The notes below the pieces were generated by a model that saw nothing but the letters and a program-made list of their open reading frames with translations, made no database searches and was not told where the DNA came from. Shown piece by piece: positions 1 through 11,800 of a DNA stretch of 64,000 nucleotides. The translations under genes were made by a program, and so were the position numbers. Source of the DNA: Halocaridina rubra (taxonomy: Eukaryota > Arthropoda > Malacostraca > Decapoda > Atyidae); contig JAXCGZ010000077.1 of NCBI GenBank assembly GCA_037179515.1, positions 91,001 through 155,000 on the forward strand, in the 5' to 3' direction. Within the stretch, counting starts at the first letter, position 1; the number at the start of each line of letters is the position of its first letter.

Positions 1-366
1 CTTACACCCGTCCATCACAGTTCGCTGAACTAGCAGGTGCTAGAAGTCCCTTTGCCTCGTATCACCTATGCACAATCTTCCTCCACTCATTTCTATATCT
101 TGTAAGCTCTCTTCCCAGCTCCACTGATGTTCCTCGTGCATTCAATGCCCTTTTCATGTCATCCATCTCATTCTAGGTCTTCCTGCTAGCCTAACTCCAA
201 AAACCTCTGCAGTCTATGCTCTCTTCACTATTCTTTTATCACTCTTCCTTTCCATGTGTCCAAATCAACTCAGAAATCTCTGATCTAATGAATCTGACAG
301 GACCTTCTTTCAACACCTGTCCTCTGCCTGATCTCCTCATATCTCACTCTATCTATTCTAGATACA
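1..366 (-). pseudogene. LINE family E, 3' end of RT ORF (fragment 3 of 3)
   Basis: On the minus strand this stretch encodes the C-terminal tail of a non-LTR reverse transcriptase ORF: an IDRVRYEEIRQRTGV-like segment, then a GHMER segment, a GRPRMRWMDDMKRALNARG segment and an RNEWRKIVHR ending. This tail is common in LINEs of crustaceans and other invertebrates. Stops and frame changes make it non-functional. It is the downstream continuation of the fragments at 2801-2991 and 4738-6040, separated from them by CR1 insertions. The clade is not resolved (RTE-like is possible). It is cut by the left window edge. Confidence 0.65.
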
Positions 367-2800
367 CCAATCATACAATTTTGATTATGGGAGACTTTGA
401 TCATAAAGAGATAGAATGGATAAATCTTGACCCACACAGTGGTGAGGACTCATTCGGGGCAAGATTCCTAGATTGCGTACAAGGGAATTTCCTACACCAA
501 CATGTAATGGAACCAACAAGGGCCAGGGGTGGGGATGAGCCATCACTACTTGATCTAGTGTTCACAGATAGAATGTTGGATATTAAAAAAATTGAGTATG
601 AACCACCAATTGGAAAGAGTGACCACTGTGTGTTGTTGATGGAGTATATCATTGAAGATATTCTTCCTGAGAGTAGAGGCACTGAGGACATGAGGAGGAA
701 CTATCCGAAAGGAGATTACATCAAAATGAATGAGCTTTTTGCAGTTATTGACTGGAGAACCTTATTTTACAACAAATCTGTACAAGAAATGTATGACATC
801 TTTTGTGAGAAATATGGGAAGATAGTAGATTGCTGCATACCTGTCACCAAAGTAGGCGTAATTCATGCCAGAGAGAAATGGTTCGATAATGGGTGTAAAA
901 GAGCTAAGGAGTGGAGACAAATGCTGGAAAAGGTATAGGAGGAGAAAAAACATAAATGCCTGGCAAACCTACAAAAGAGCAAGAAATGACTACCTAAGTA
1001 AAAGGAGAGAGGCAGAGAGAGACTATGAGAGGGACATCACCAGGAAGGCTAAAGAAAATCCCAAGCTTTTCCACAGCTTTATCAGAGGAAAACTGAAGGT
1101 AAAAGAACAGGTTTTAAGGCTAAAGAGAGCGGATGGAAGCATCACTGAGACGGATGAAGAGATCTGCAAAGAATTGAACAAGGAGTTTCAGTCAGTATTT
1201 ACAGTAGAAAATACCCCACCCCCTCAGATTGCAGTGATAGAAGCTCAAGGGCCGGTATTAGAGAACATCAACCTTACAGCCACAGAGGTATGCAAAGCGC
1301 TGATGGATTTAGATGTTCATAAAGCTACAGGTCCTGATGACATATCCCCTCACTGGAGTCGGGGGAGATTCCAAGATGCTGGAAACAAGCAAATGTGATA
1401 CCTATCTTCAAAAAGGGAAGGAGGGATACGGCTCTGAACTATAGACCAGTTTCCTTGACCAGCATAGTTTGCAAAGTTATGGAGAAACTACTAAGGAAGC
1501 ATATCTCTCTTCACTTGGAATCCTTCAACTTTTTGTCAGTGAGGCAACATGGCTTCAGAGAAGGTAGATCAACAGTAACAAACTTATTAGCTTTTTATGA
1601 TGAGGTAAGCCAAATCTTACAGGAAAGAGAGGGCTGGGCAGATTGCATATTCCTAGACTTCCAGAAAGCGTTTGACACTGTTCCACTTGGGAGACTTATT
1701 AGGAAGCTGCAATCAATGGCTAGAATAGGTGGAAATGTCTTGGAATGGATAAAAACTTACTTAAATGGAAGGGAACAGAGGGTTAGAGTAAGACACTCAG
1801 TGTCTGAATGGAGAAGAGTTAGTAGTGGAGTTCCACAGGGTTCAGTTTTAGGGCCACTTTTGTTCCTTGTATATGTAAATGACCTACCAGAGTTTGTAAA
1901 TTCATTCATGAATATGTTTGCAGATGATGCAAAGATTGTGAAGAAAGTAAAAAACGAGAATAATGGTAGAGAACTTCAGGAGTATCTAAATAATCTGCAT
2001 GAGTGGTCAGAAAAGTGGCTAATGAAATTCAATACTTCAAAATGTAAGGTAATGAGAATGGGTACAAGTGCAAGAAGGCCCAAGCTTGACTACTCGGTGG
2101 CTGGAGTACAACTTCAAGAGACAGAAAATGAGAGAGATCTAGGAGTAAACATACTGGCAGATTTGTCTCCAGAAATACATATAAATGGCATAGTAAGGGC
2201 AGCATATGCATTCTTATCAAATGTAAGGGTAGCCTTCAGGCACATGGACAAGGAAATGTTCAGAAATATTTATGTAACCTATGTGAGGCTAAAACTCGAA
2301 TATGCAGCCCCCTTTTGGAATCCACACTTGAAAAAGCACATAGCTAAGCTTGAAAAAGTTCAAAGACATGCCACGAAACTGGTGCCAGAAATACGCAATC
2401 TCAGTTATGGTGAGAGGCTGAGGGAATTAGACTTACCATCACTCGAAGCTAGAAGAGTGAGGGGGGATATGGTGACAGTCTTTAAATTCCTTCATGGTTA
2501 TGATAGAGTGGATAGGGATCGATATTTTGATATGGCTGGCTCTAGAACTAGAGGTCATAGTTTGAAGCTTGGTAAGAAAACTTTTTTGCAGGATGTAAGG
2601 AAATACTTTTTCAGTGTAAGAGTAGTTGATAATTGGAATTCGCTAAGCGAGGAGGTAGTTAATGCTATCTCAATCCATAGTTTTAAGGACAGGTATGATA
2701 AGTATCACTAAGTATAAAATGGAAGCGATCAGGAGACGGGAAGATACAGGCTTTTGGCTCTTTCCCGTAAAAACAATTAGGTAATCACAATTAGGTAATC
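367..2800 (+). mobile_element. CR1-type LINE copy CR1-1, 5' truncated
   Basis: A plus-strand non-LTR retrotransposon copy starting inside the endonuclease domain and ending with the family 3' tail, in which ATTAGGTAATCAC is tandemly repeated (about 2775-2800). The C-terminal RT extension, with LRELDLPSLEARRVRGDMV and SRTRGHSLKL, closely resembles the CR1 clade (as in the chicken CR1 ORF2 C-terminus). The same family recurs at least eight more times in the window. The copy sits inside LINE family E, whose sequence resumes on both sides. No target-site duplication was recognised. Confidence 0.85.
372..2711 (+). pseudogene. CR1-1 ORF2: endonuclease remnant and reverse transcriptase
   Basis: The N-terminal part is the end of an AP-type endonuclease, with GDF near 393 and the KSDHCVLL motif near 613-640. 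A 2-nt deletion near 918 (GAGTGGAGACAAATG versus GAGTGGAGAGACAAATG in other copies) shifts the frame. A deletion of about 70 bp near 1352 removes the start of the RT fingers. From 1395 to 2711 a 438-residue frame is open and carries the palm motifs: FLDFQKAFDTV, SSGVPQGSVLGPLLF and FADD (1917-1928), then the CR1-like C-terminal domain. There is no RNase H. The RT core is the least damaged of the CR1 copies here, but the protein lacks its complete N-terminal half. Confidence 0.85.
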
Positions 2801-2991
2801 ACATTCAACTTGTCTTTCATCCTTTCTCGCATTCATCGTCTCTGCTCCATACACTGCTGTTGGCAAAATCACACTTTCATATATCCTTCTCTTTGCATTC
2901 ATTCCCAATTACCTATTTCTCATAATGTTTTCAACCATCCTAGAAATTTACTTATGTCTTTCACTCTAGAATTTACCTCTTCAACCACTCA
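2801..2991 (-). pseudogene. LINE family E fragment (2 of 3)
   Basis: Read on the minus strand it encodes GMNAKRRIYESVILPTAVYG-type sequence followed by AET, a post-catalytic RT motif of invertebrate LINEs. It is the piece of family E left between CR1-1 and CR1-2. Its order (upstream 4738-6040, then this, then 1-366) matches an uninterrupted RT ORF, so the three pieces are one element. Confidence 0.6.
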
Positions 2992-4737
2992 TTTTCCACA
3001 GCTTTATTATAGGGAAAACTAAAGGTCAATGAACAGGTTTTAAAGCTAAAGAGAGCAGATGGAATCATCACTGAGTCGGATGAAAAAATTTGCAAAGATA
3101 TGAACAATAAGTTTCAGTCAGTATTTACATTACAAAATACCCTACCCCCTCAGATTGCAGAGATAGGAGCTTATGGGCCAATATTACAGTATTAGGGAAC
3201 ATCATATTTTCAGCCACAGAGGTATGCCAAGCACTGATGGAGCTAGATGCCCATAAAGCTACTGGTCCTGAAGATATATCCCCGTATGTAATTAAGAATT
3301 GCACTAAATCATTATCAGCAGCAGTATGATATCATATTTGAAAAGTCGCTGGAATCAGGTGAGATGCCAAGATGTTGGAAACAAGCGAACATGTTACCTA
3401 TCTTTAAAATGGGAGAGAGGGATACAACTCTAAATTATAATTCTATTTCCTTGACCAGGATAATTTGCAAAGTTATGGAGAAAATACTAGGAAAACACAT
3501 CTCCCTTCACTTGGAATCCTTCAACTTTTTGCCAGTGAGACAATATGGCCGATTCTTACAGGAAAGAGAGGGCTGGGCGAATTACATATTCCTAGACTTC
3601 CAGTAAGCATTTGATACGGCCCTATACGGAAGACTTATTAAGAAGCTGCAAGGAATGGCATGAATAGGTGGAAATGTCTTGAAATAGATAAAAACATACT
3701 TAGAAGGAAGGGAACAGAGGGTTAGAGCAAGATACTTTGTGTCTGAATGGAGAGGCGTTAGTTGCGGATTTCCACAGGGTTCAGTTTTAGGGCCACTTTT
3801 GTTCCTTGTATATGTAAATGACCTACCAGAGTTTGTAAATTCATTCATGAATATGTTTGCAGATGATGCAAAGATTGTGAAGAAAGTAAGAGACTAGAAC
3901 AATGGGAGAGAACTTCAGGTAGACCTAAATAGTTTGGATGAGTGGTCAAAAAACGGCTAATACAATTCAGTCTTTCTAAATGTAAGGTAATGAGAATGGG
4001 TGCAAGTGCAAGAAGGCCCAAGCTAAATTACCAAAAAACAGGAGTAGAATTTCAAGAGACAGAGAATGAGAGAGATCTAGGAGTAAACATCCTGGCAGAT
4101 TTTTGTCCAGAAATGCATATAAATGGCATAGTAAGGGTAGCGTATGCTTTTTTTTAGCAAATGTAAGGGTAGCCTTCAGGCACATGGGCAAGGAAATGTT
4201 CAGAAATATCTATGTAACCTATGTGAGACCAAAACTTGAATATGCAGCCCCATTTTGGAATCCACTCTTGTAAGAGCACATAGTTAGGTGGAAAAATTTC
4301 AGTGACATACCACGAAACCGGTAACAGAAATACGCAGTCTCAGTTATGATGAGAGGCTGAGGGAATTAGACTTACACTCGAAGATAGAAGAATTAGGGGG
4401 ATATGGTGATGATTTTTAAATTCCTTCATGGCAATGACAGTGTGGATAGGAATCAATATTTTGATATGGCTGGCACTAGAGCTAGAAGTCACAGTTTGAA
4501 GCTTTGTAAGAAAACTTCTTCGCAGGATTTAAGGAAGCACCTTTAAAATGTTAGAGTAGTTGATAACTGGAATTAACTCAGCGTGTAGGTAGTTAATGCT
4601 AACTTAGTCTATAGTTTTAAGGACAAGTATGATAAGTCTCACTGAGTACAAAATGGAACCAACCAGGAGATGGGAAGTTATGAGCTTGGTGCTCTTTCCC
4701 GTGAGCACAAGTAGGTTATTACAATTAATTAATTTAT
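2992..4737 (+). mobile_element. CR1-type LINE copy CR1-2, strongly decayed
   Basis: Begins at TTTTCCACAGCTTTAT, corresponding to mid-ORF2 of CR1-4, and runs to a degraded 3' tail (GTAGGTTATTACAATTAATTAA). It is colinear with CR1-1 but has many substitutions, small deletions and stops; open pieces remain at 3364-3606 and 3942-4157. FADD is still readable near 3857-3868. It is clearly older than CR1-1 and was inserted separately in the same family E host copy. Confidence 0.8.
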
Positions 4738-5807
4738 CGTGCATTCCTTGGTACGTGCAACCCTAGATGCTTGAAACTGTCAACTTCTTCAAGCAACTCC
4801 CCATTTCACTCTTACAGTCAATCTACCAACATTAACACTCCTCGTGCATCTCATGAATAATTTTATCAATATTCGATCCCAACTTCCTTCTTTCACACAA
4901 CCTAAAACTCTCAGTCACCAAGCGATTCACTTCATTTTCAGCATCAGACATCAGTGCTGTGTCATCCTCGAATAGTAATTGATACAAAATTCACAATCCC
5001 CCATATTCACCCACTAATTCCAAGCCTCTGTCTAATACTCTTTCACATATTTTCCTTACCACTCCATCCATATACACATTAACAGCCACGATGCAACTCT
5101 AAATTAAAATCAAAACCAATTACTCATACTATTCCCGACTAACACATGCTCTACTATTTATGTAAAAACTCTTCACTGCATTCAACAAACTTCCACTTAC
5201 GCCATACAAATGCAAAACACTCCACAACGCCTTTCTATCAACCCTGTCATATGTTTTCTCTAAATCCATAAAGTCCCTAAAAGTGTTCCTACCTTTCTCT
5301 AAGAATTTCTCATACACCTGTCTTACCACAAACACCTAATCCACACACCCTCTTCCCCTCCTGATCCCTCACTGTTCTTTGCCAATCATTCTCTCAGTAC
5401 ATTCCTAATACCCTCAATTAATACTCTTCCATATACCTTTCTAACTACACTTATCAAACTATTTCCTCTAAAACTATACACTCATACTTATCTCCTTTCC
5501 CCTTATAAATTGGAACTATACATGCACTCCTCCAATCAACTGGTACTCCCACTTTCCTGAAACATACATTTGACAACCTACCCATGCATTCCAATAATGC
5601 TCCCCACCTTTTGACAAGCAATCAATATGACACCCATCTGTCCCTGGTGCTTTACCTGCTTTCATTGCTTTCAATGCCAAATATACCTCTTTGTTATATC
5701 ACTATTATTCTTATTACCCAGCATTAGCATTCTCCATTCATTTCCCACAACCACAGTCTCAACCTCTCTATCATATTACTCATTAAACAGTTCCTTGAAA
5801 TACTTAG

Positions 5808-5886
<79 letters not shown>

Positions 5887-6040
5887 CCTTTATTTTTTTC
5901 TACTAGCAATTGCCCGTCTGCTCCTTTCACCCTCTCCTCCTTATCAGACTCATCTTTCTGCACTCTTTTCACTTCCTTTCCATAACATCTCGTTATTCTT
6001 TTTAAAATTTTCATTTATTATTATACTTATTCATTTATAG
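4738..6040 (-). pseudogene. LINE family E reverse transcriptase, N-terminal and palm part (1 of 3)
   Basis: Read on the minus strand from 6040: a conserved upstream segment (KEVKRVQKDES, KGADGQLLVEKN), the AKYFKELFN segment, KAGKAPGTDG, the WRSACIVPIYKGKGDKY motif, VRQVYEKFLEKG, FMDLEKTYDRVDRKALW (5221-5290 area), the catalytic FEDD motif at 4961-4972 (FADD in most relatives), and a LLEEVDSF segment near 4790. These are consecutive RT blocks of a LINE frequent in decapods. Stops and frameshifts are present throughout. A CT microsatellite lies between KGADGQLLVEKN and AKYFKELFN. Only about 70 residues (5129-5335) remain open as one piece. Confidence 0.7.
5809..5883. repeat. (CT)n microsatellite inside a LINE ORF
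   Basis: About 37 uninterrupted CT units. On the minus strand it is (AG)n, read as alternating Arg-Glu, and lies where relatives of this LINE encode an ERWAEYF-like segment. The repeat probably expanded from a GAGAG-rich codon run. Confidence 0.95.
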
Positions 6041-6184
6041 TAAGTATGCATGACTAATCACATATGTTGTACATAGTGCATGTATAGCTCATTTTAGTTA
6101 AAGGATATACAATCGAGAGTGAAATTTACTTCACTTAGCCCTTTGGTAATAAGCCATTCACCTCTTTGCAATAGCAGTAATGTG
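6041..6184. other. Unassigned interval
   Basis: AT-rich sequence between the 5' remnant of LINE E and a CR1 3' end. No coding or structural signal was seen. Confidence 0.4.
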
Positions 6185-6272
6185 TTTACCTAATTGTGCT
6201 AACGGGAAAAGCCCAAAGCTCGTATCTTCCCATCTCCTGATCTGTTCCATTTTGTACTTAATGATAGTTATC
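6185..6272 (-). mobile_element. CR1 3'-end fragment (88 bp)
   Basis: Matches the reverse complement of the last 88 bp of the CR1 family: ACCTAATTGTGCTAACGGG, then the AGCCCAAAGCTCGTATCTTC segment, then GTTCCATTTTGTACTTA. It is a severely 5'-truncated insertion, typical of target-primed reverse transcription. Confidence 0.85.
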
Positions 6273-6922
6273 ACTGTGATAAATCACTTTCTTGATATCT
6301 TGAGTAAGAATTGGGGCCCCCAGAAACATAGAACAAAATGTTTTTTAGTGTCATTATTAACTTACTAACATTTATGAAAACTAAACCAGGGAGTTTTGTG
6401 AGAATGCTCCATATACGATTTTTCTAATGTTAGATGTTTAGGAGATTCTGGACTGGGCACTCACATTTAATGATGGGCATTCAAATCCTGTGAAACTGTT
6501 CATCATATTACTGATATTTGAGAAGTAAGACAGATAAGTATAGATAATTTACAATATTATCTACAATATTAATAGTCTACGTGTGAGGTATAGAAGAGCT
6601 CATTAAGTAGAACTCTCGTAAGTGTAGAGAAAATTTTTTATTCTGTTTGAAAAAAGTTTAGGTACGGTGATGGAAGTTTTATCCATTGGTTTATATAAAT
6701 ACAGTGTGCATCCTCCCCCTTAAGTTATTGTTATAAATTCCTTTGCATGTGGTAATAGTCCTAGTCTATATTTTTAGAGGAAGTTTAATATACAGATCAT
6801 TAGTGTACCTCTACCGAAGTTGTGCTTGGGTTTTCAATGGTAATGGGAGGTCAGCTGTTGAAGGCAATAATATACTGGGAATTCTCCACACCTTCAGTGC
6901 TACAGTTAGCAATGCCAACACG
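6273..6922. repeat. AT-rich interval grading into diverged satellite (left side)
   Basis: No coding signal. The last 150 bp (about 6780-6922) look like the left half of a diverged repeat unit whose right half is at 35699 onward. The junction read across the Gmr1-a insertion (CAACACG, CTGAT, TATGTGTTG) resembles CACACTGATGACATGTTG at about 35960 in the neighbouring unit. This supports the view that 6922 and 35699 were once contiguous. Confidence 0.45.
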
Positions 6923-6927
6923 CTGAT
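6923..6927. repeat. Target-site duplication of Gmr1-a, left copy (CTGAT)
   Basis: CTGAT lies directly before the LTR terminus TGTGGGGAGG, and the same five bases lie directly after the far LTR terminus at 35694-35698. A 5-bp duplication is the usual product of a Gypsy-type integrase. Confidence 0.8.
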
Positions 6928-7489
6928 TGTGGGGAGGTTGTTAAGTTTCTGTTTTACTAAGTGGACTCAAAGTACTGAGCTTGGTTAAGAGCTCACATAC
7001 AGACAGGGGATTCATTAATTTGGCATATTACCCGTGCAACCACTACTTGTTTAAATAAAACTCAGAATTCAACTTTAATTTACTTTCGGAAATGCAATGA
7101 CACATTAAAAAAAATGGATTAATATTTGAAAGCTGGAACAAATTTGAAATTTAAATTTATCAAATGCTGCCTCCAATCCCAGAGGCGATTTTGATTCTGG
7201 CACCACAGACGGATGCCAAGACTTTGGCCTTAACTCAACGATCACCTCTGTCACACGAGCAGAGAAGAATAGAGGACACTGCAATTGCAGAAACAGAAAC
7301 AACACACCATTAATAATGGGAAAACCAAAGGCACGAGCACACAAATAATGAGTTTCCAATATTATTCTACTAGATGAAAATATAATGGTTAGTCACAGCT
7401 AACCAGAAATATTTGCGCTACCATAAGAGCATACAAAACCATTAATTATTCGCCGGCATTAGAGTAAAGCAATTTGATCACAATAAGTG

Positions 7490-7960
7490 AAGAATATGCG
7501 AGACAAATACAGTATGTATTCCTTAAATTGTGGGCAATTACAAATGTTTGTAATGCCAATTGTGCAAAATTACTTTTTAATTATTTGCAATTTATATGGT
7601 AAAACACTTTATTTGCGATATAGGGAGAATCTACGAGATAAATACAGTCTTCATTCAATTTTGGTTTTCAAGAAATATTTTCAATGCAAAAGGGGGCATA
7701 ACCACCTTCTGAAGTATTTGCAACTTATAACTTAAAACACTTTATCCCCAATATATTAAGAATCAGCAAGATAAATACAGTGTGTATTCATTAGATTGTG
7801 GTTAACAAGAAACATTTGCAAAGCCAACAGGGTAAAATTACTTATTAAATATTTGCTGTTTATAGCATAAAACACTTTAGCTAACTTATTAATTATTTGC
7901 AATTTATATAGTAAATTACTTTATTTACTAGTATTGACATAAAGCACTTTATTTACGATG
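7490..7960. repeat. Tandem ~135-bp repeats inside the 3' LTR
   Basis: Units start at about 7492, 7627 and 7761 with GAATATGCGAGACAAATACA, GAATCTACGAGATAAATACA and GAATCAGCAAGATAAATACA, and each later contains TAAAACACTTTAT. A partial fourth unit follows. The same array is in the 5' LTR from about 34063. Confidence 0.8.
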
Positions 7961-8527
7961 ATAGGAAGGGGTGAAATGAAATTAGAATTAGTTAGGAAAA
8001 AGTGATAGATTTTACGTGGTAATGAGAAATCTACTATGGATTGGAATTTAGTTTGGCACATTCAATGAAAGAAATTTCTTATCAATGTATATCTACGGTA
8101 ATTTCCAGGTCAAGGAATTAAGTTTGGCAAATGAGATTCCAGTTAAATAATCTACAAAAGTTCGAATTGTATGGGAATGGAATCTGAGAAAGTTTTCAGA
8201 GGATGTGGCCAGTAAACTATTTGACCAGTAACGAATTTAACCAGTTTCTCGAATTCTCAGTTTGCTTGACCAATGAGCTTTACCATACACTATCTCTCAT
8301 CTTGTTTGTGCCAGGTGAATTCCTGTATAGACGCCATGTATGTAAGGTTTGAAATAAGCTTTACTGCTGAGGCGAGATTTTGCCTCTGGGATGTTTGGCC
8401 ACCAAATGAGGACAATTCAGTGTCCCTCCTGGTGATGTCATCTGTAGGATATATATCCAGAGAAGTAACTCCTTCATATAATATTCGAGGGCTACTATAG
8501 TGGTGGTCCCTGGCTGGCAATTATGGC

Positions 8528-8538
8528 AGAGATGCAAG
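8528..8538. repeat. Target-site duplication of LINE B1, left copy (AGAGATGCAAG)
   Basis: The same 11 bases recur at 15657-15667 on the other side of LINE B1. They occur once, without insertion, in the 5' LTR at 35096-35106. Confidence 0.9.
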
Positions 8539-8569
8539 TTGTTTGTTCTTGGATGTTCTCTCTTGAGCG

Positions 8570-8745
8570 TGAGCGGACCTTCCCTTGTGGCCCGCAGGTG
8601 GGGTGAGATTTTTTGGAGTGTACGTGGTATTCGCTCTTGCGGGCGAATGGGCTTTCCTATTTGGTGAGGAGGTGGGGTGAAATCTTGTTATTGTTGGTGA
8701 TCGGACTTTCCTAATTGGCCCACAGGTGAGGTTGTGCAAAACTGT
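8570..8745 (-). repeat. LINE B1 3' UTR: about three ~62-bp tandem repeats
   Basis: Plus-strand motifs GGACCTTCCCTTGTGGCCCG, GGGCTTTCCTATTTGG and GGACTTTCCTAATTGGCCCA recur about every 62 bp, each followed by a CAGGTG or GAGGTG element with GGGGTGA. The array is also in B2 (about 22620-22800) and B3 (about 36060-36240), so it belongs to the family. It may be a 3' recognition structure for the RT, but that is inference. Confidence 0.6.
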
Positions 8746-8847
8746 AAAGATAATGGAGAGCATAAGTATTCAGTTGTGGATTATTAGTTTACATCAAACA
8801 ATTTAAATAAATTCCTGTTTTGGGGGTGAGAGAGAGTTATTGCATGG

Positions 8848-11800
8848 TTATCTGGGTGGAGGGTATTGTTTGATGATATTTAGTAGACTGTTCATGTAGT
8901 TGTTTGTTGCTAGTCTGATGATGGAGCTAGCAACATGAAGGGCATTTGGATCTTTGCTGGATGTTGTGGGGGCACCAGTTTTCCGTCGAATTTCTGAAAA
9001 GGAATCACATTCAAGGATGTAATTTAGCAGTGGATGTGGTGAGGCTACCTGGCAAAAGGTGCATTCCCTGATGATAGCCTCCACTATTCGCCAGGTGCAC
9101 TTGTACCTGAGTCTCAGATGGTACACATTGACCTCCGTGCTTCGTCGAAGGCTCTTAGGCAGGGCGATACGCTGAAGATTAGTGGTGGCTTTGTACCACC
9201 AGGTGGAGGGGGAGCCAATGTCTGTGCACAGGTTGTGTTTAGTTATTAATGTGTTAAGGAGTGACTTGGTGGCTTTATTTTTTATCTGTTGCATCCCAGG
9301 AGACAGAGATATCTGGATTTCTGCTCTGAGAGTGGCTTGTTTGGCGGCTTGATCGGCTTCCTCATTTCCCTTGATGCCGACGTGGCTGGGAATCCAGGCA
9401 AGAGTGATGGCTTTTCCAAGGCTGGTTGTCCTGTGGTAGTGGCTGAGGATGGTGGTGATGATGCGTATATTGTTTCTGAGGAGTGGCTTCTTGATGGCCT
9501 GTTAGGCACTTTTAGAGTCAGAGAGAATTAGGGCATGATCAGCTCCTTGCTGGATGAAGAAGTCGAGGGCGTTGGCTATGGCAACAAGCTCAGTCTGGAG
9601 CAATGAGCAGGAGTTTGACAGTCTCCAGGATAGGACGTGGTTTCCAGTGGTGAAGGCGGCGGCTGAGGCTCCAGTTTCTTGATTTACTGAACCTTAAGTG
9701 TAGTAGACTAGAGAGTTTGGCCTGCTCCATCTCTGAATTTTGACCTTGTATATGTTTTTAAGGACAAGCGGATTTACCAAGCTTTTGGGGTTGTCAGGGA
9801 GCTCGATCTTTATGTCGAGTGGTTGGTCATTCCATGGCAGTGGGTATCTGTATTCAGGAAGCGGTGTGTCCAGTATCTTGGCTAGGATGCTCTCCCTGAC
9901 TGGCACTGCTTGTAGGCTAGCGCAGACCTTGGCTACCCAGGTTCTAGGATGGTGGTTGGGGTGGCGATTGAGGGCTAGATGGAGATTTGTGCCAGCAAGG
10001 CATTTATGTTGGGCAGTGGTGGTTTTGGCCACAAAGAGGGTCAGTCTTTGCTGAGCTCTGACTTTAAGTGGAATGAGTCCCGATTCCATCTGGATGTTTT
10101 CTCTCTTGGTCCACATGGGTGGCTCCTAGCATGATACGTATGGCGTTTTTTTGAATTACTTCTATCTTGTCCCACTGTTGGTCTGTTAGTAGCCAGAGTG
10201 TGGGAAAAGCATAGTCTAAGAGGCTGCGTATGGCTTGTACATAGAAGCTTCTGAGGACATTAAATGATGCACCATCGTAGAGGCCCAACATCCGATGAAG
10301 GACCGCTTGTCGCTGGCTGCACTTGTCGTGCAAGTGTTGAGTTTCTGGTCCAAAGGTTAGTCTGTGGTCGATGATTACACCCAGGTATTGGTGTTTGGTA
10401 ACCCAGTCCACAGGCTCATTACCTATGACCAGATTAGTGTCTGGCCTCCACTGGTGGATGGGAAGGGCCTTGGTTTTGCGGGCATTGATTTTAACTCCAA
10501 GGGAGATGGAGGCTTGGTGAATCTTGGTGAGGCAGCACTGTGTCTTGTTAGAGCTTCTGTCTCCTATTGTGACAAGGGCAAAGTCATCCGTATAGTTGAA
10601 GAGTTTGGCTTCATGTGGTAGTGCGATGTCCATGAGCTTTTCCATGAGACAATTGAAGAAGAAGGGGCTAAGGATTCCACCTTGGGGGGTCCCATTTTTG
10701 TGGTTTTGTAGGTGGAGTAGTGCCCATCTACTCTGACTCGTGCACTATGGTTTTGTAGACTCTGCTTGATCCATGAGAGAAGGTTACCTTTGATCTGCTT
10801 GGATACGAGAGCTGAGAGTATTGCCGGTACTTTGGCTAGTTCAAAGGCCTTCTCTAGGTCTAGAAAAACGATGTATCCATGGCAGTTTTTGATAAATGAT
10901 AGCATGGAGGCTATGCATTCTGAGGTGCCTAGGCCAGGCTGGTAGGCAAGCATTTTCTGGGAAGGGTGGGCATTTCCAGCGGACTCTGTTAAGTACCATC
11001 TTTTCTGCCGTCTTGCTCAGGCAGCTTAGGAGGGAGATGGGGTGAGGGTTGTCAGGGTCCTGTGGTTTTGGGATGGGCTGAATGTCTGCTCTGTTCCATG
11101 AGGCTGATATGATTCTTCGTGTGTATGTCGAATTGATCAGAGAGAGTAGAGCAAACTCCCCTTGGGGCCCCATATTTTGAATCATTGTGTATGTGATTCT
11201 ATCGGCCCCTGGGGCTGTGTTCTTAGAGCTTTTGCTTACTCTTAGTAGCTCAGTCAAGTAGAATGGAGCATCTGTTTCATCTTCAGTGTTGATGGCCTCT
11301 TCTATTTCTTCCCATCTTGCAGTGGTGAGGTCCTGAAGAGTTGTTCTGGTGGTGATGGGGAGCTGGTTGGAGCTTGCTCTATCCGCGAATTTGATGGAGA
11401 GTTCTTCTGCTGCCCTGCTAGTATCCCTGGGGGGGGGGGTGATTTCAGGAGGTTTTCCTTTAGCAAAGGAGTTAATGCTCCTCCACATCTGACCCACAGA
11501 GGTGTGAGCATCTAGAGTGGAACACCACTCTAGCCATTTTTTCCTCTTGATGTTGCGTGTCTCTTCATGGACAAGTTCTTTGACTGCCTGGAGAGTAAGG
11601 TAGGAGTCTTCAGTGCGACATTTCCTGTGCATTATCCGAATGACGTTGAGCCGGTGATTGAGTTCTTTAACTCTGTCACAGTAGTACCATCTGTCCCGAT
11701 GAGTGGTGTGTTGTGGTTTGCAGAGGGGTATGGAGGAGTTTGCTGCAGCTTGCAGTGCATTGACTAGCTCGGCCTCTGCTTGGTCGATGTCTTCAGATGG

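Larger units (their letters stand above)
6928..8538 (-). repeat. Gmr1-a 3' LTR, distal part
   Basis: Colinear with 33487-35106 (the 5' LTR), sharing the start TGTG(G/C)GGAGG, the tandem-repeat block and the segment near 8510-8538. It is interrupted after AGAGATGCAAG (8528-8538) by LINE B1 and resumes at 15668. The two parts total about 2,200 bp, against 2,207 bp for the 5' LTR. Confidence 0.85.

Noticed and set aside
6743..6988. Frame of 81 codons as a host gene
   Set aside because: It spans the satellite/LTR junction and the CTGAT target site, so it exists only because of the insertion.
7490..7960. Regularly spaced repeats as a CRISPR array
   Set aside because: The period is ~135 bp with no distinct spacers, the array is duplicated in both LTRs, and the genome is eukaryotic.
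9289..9531. Open frames antisense to LINE B ORF2 (also 9740-10054, 36787-37180, 37238-37552)
   Set aside because: They are mirror frames recurring in each copy because the GC-rich coding strand lacks stops in antisense; no domain is recognisable.
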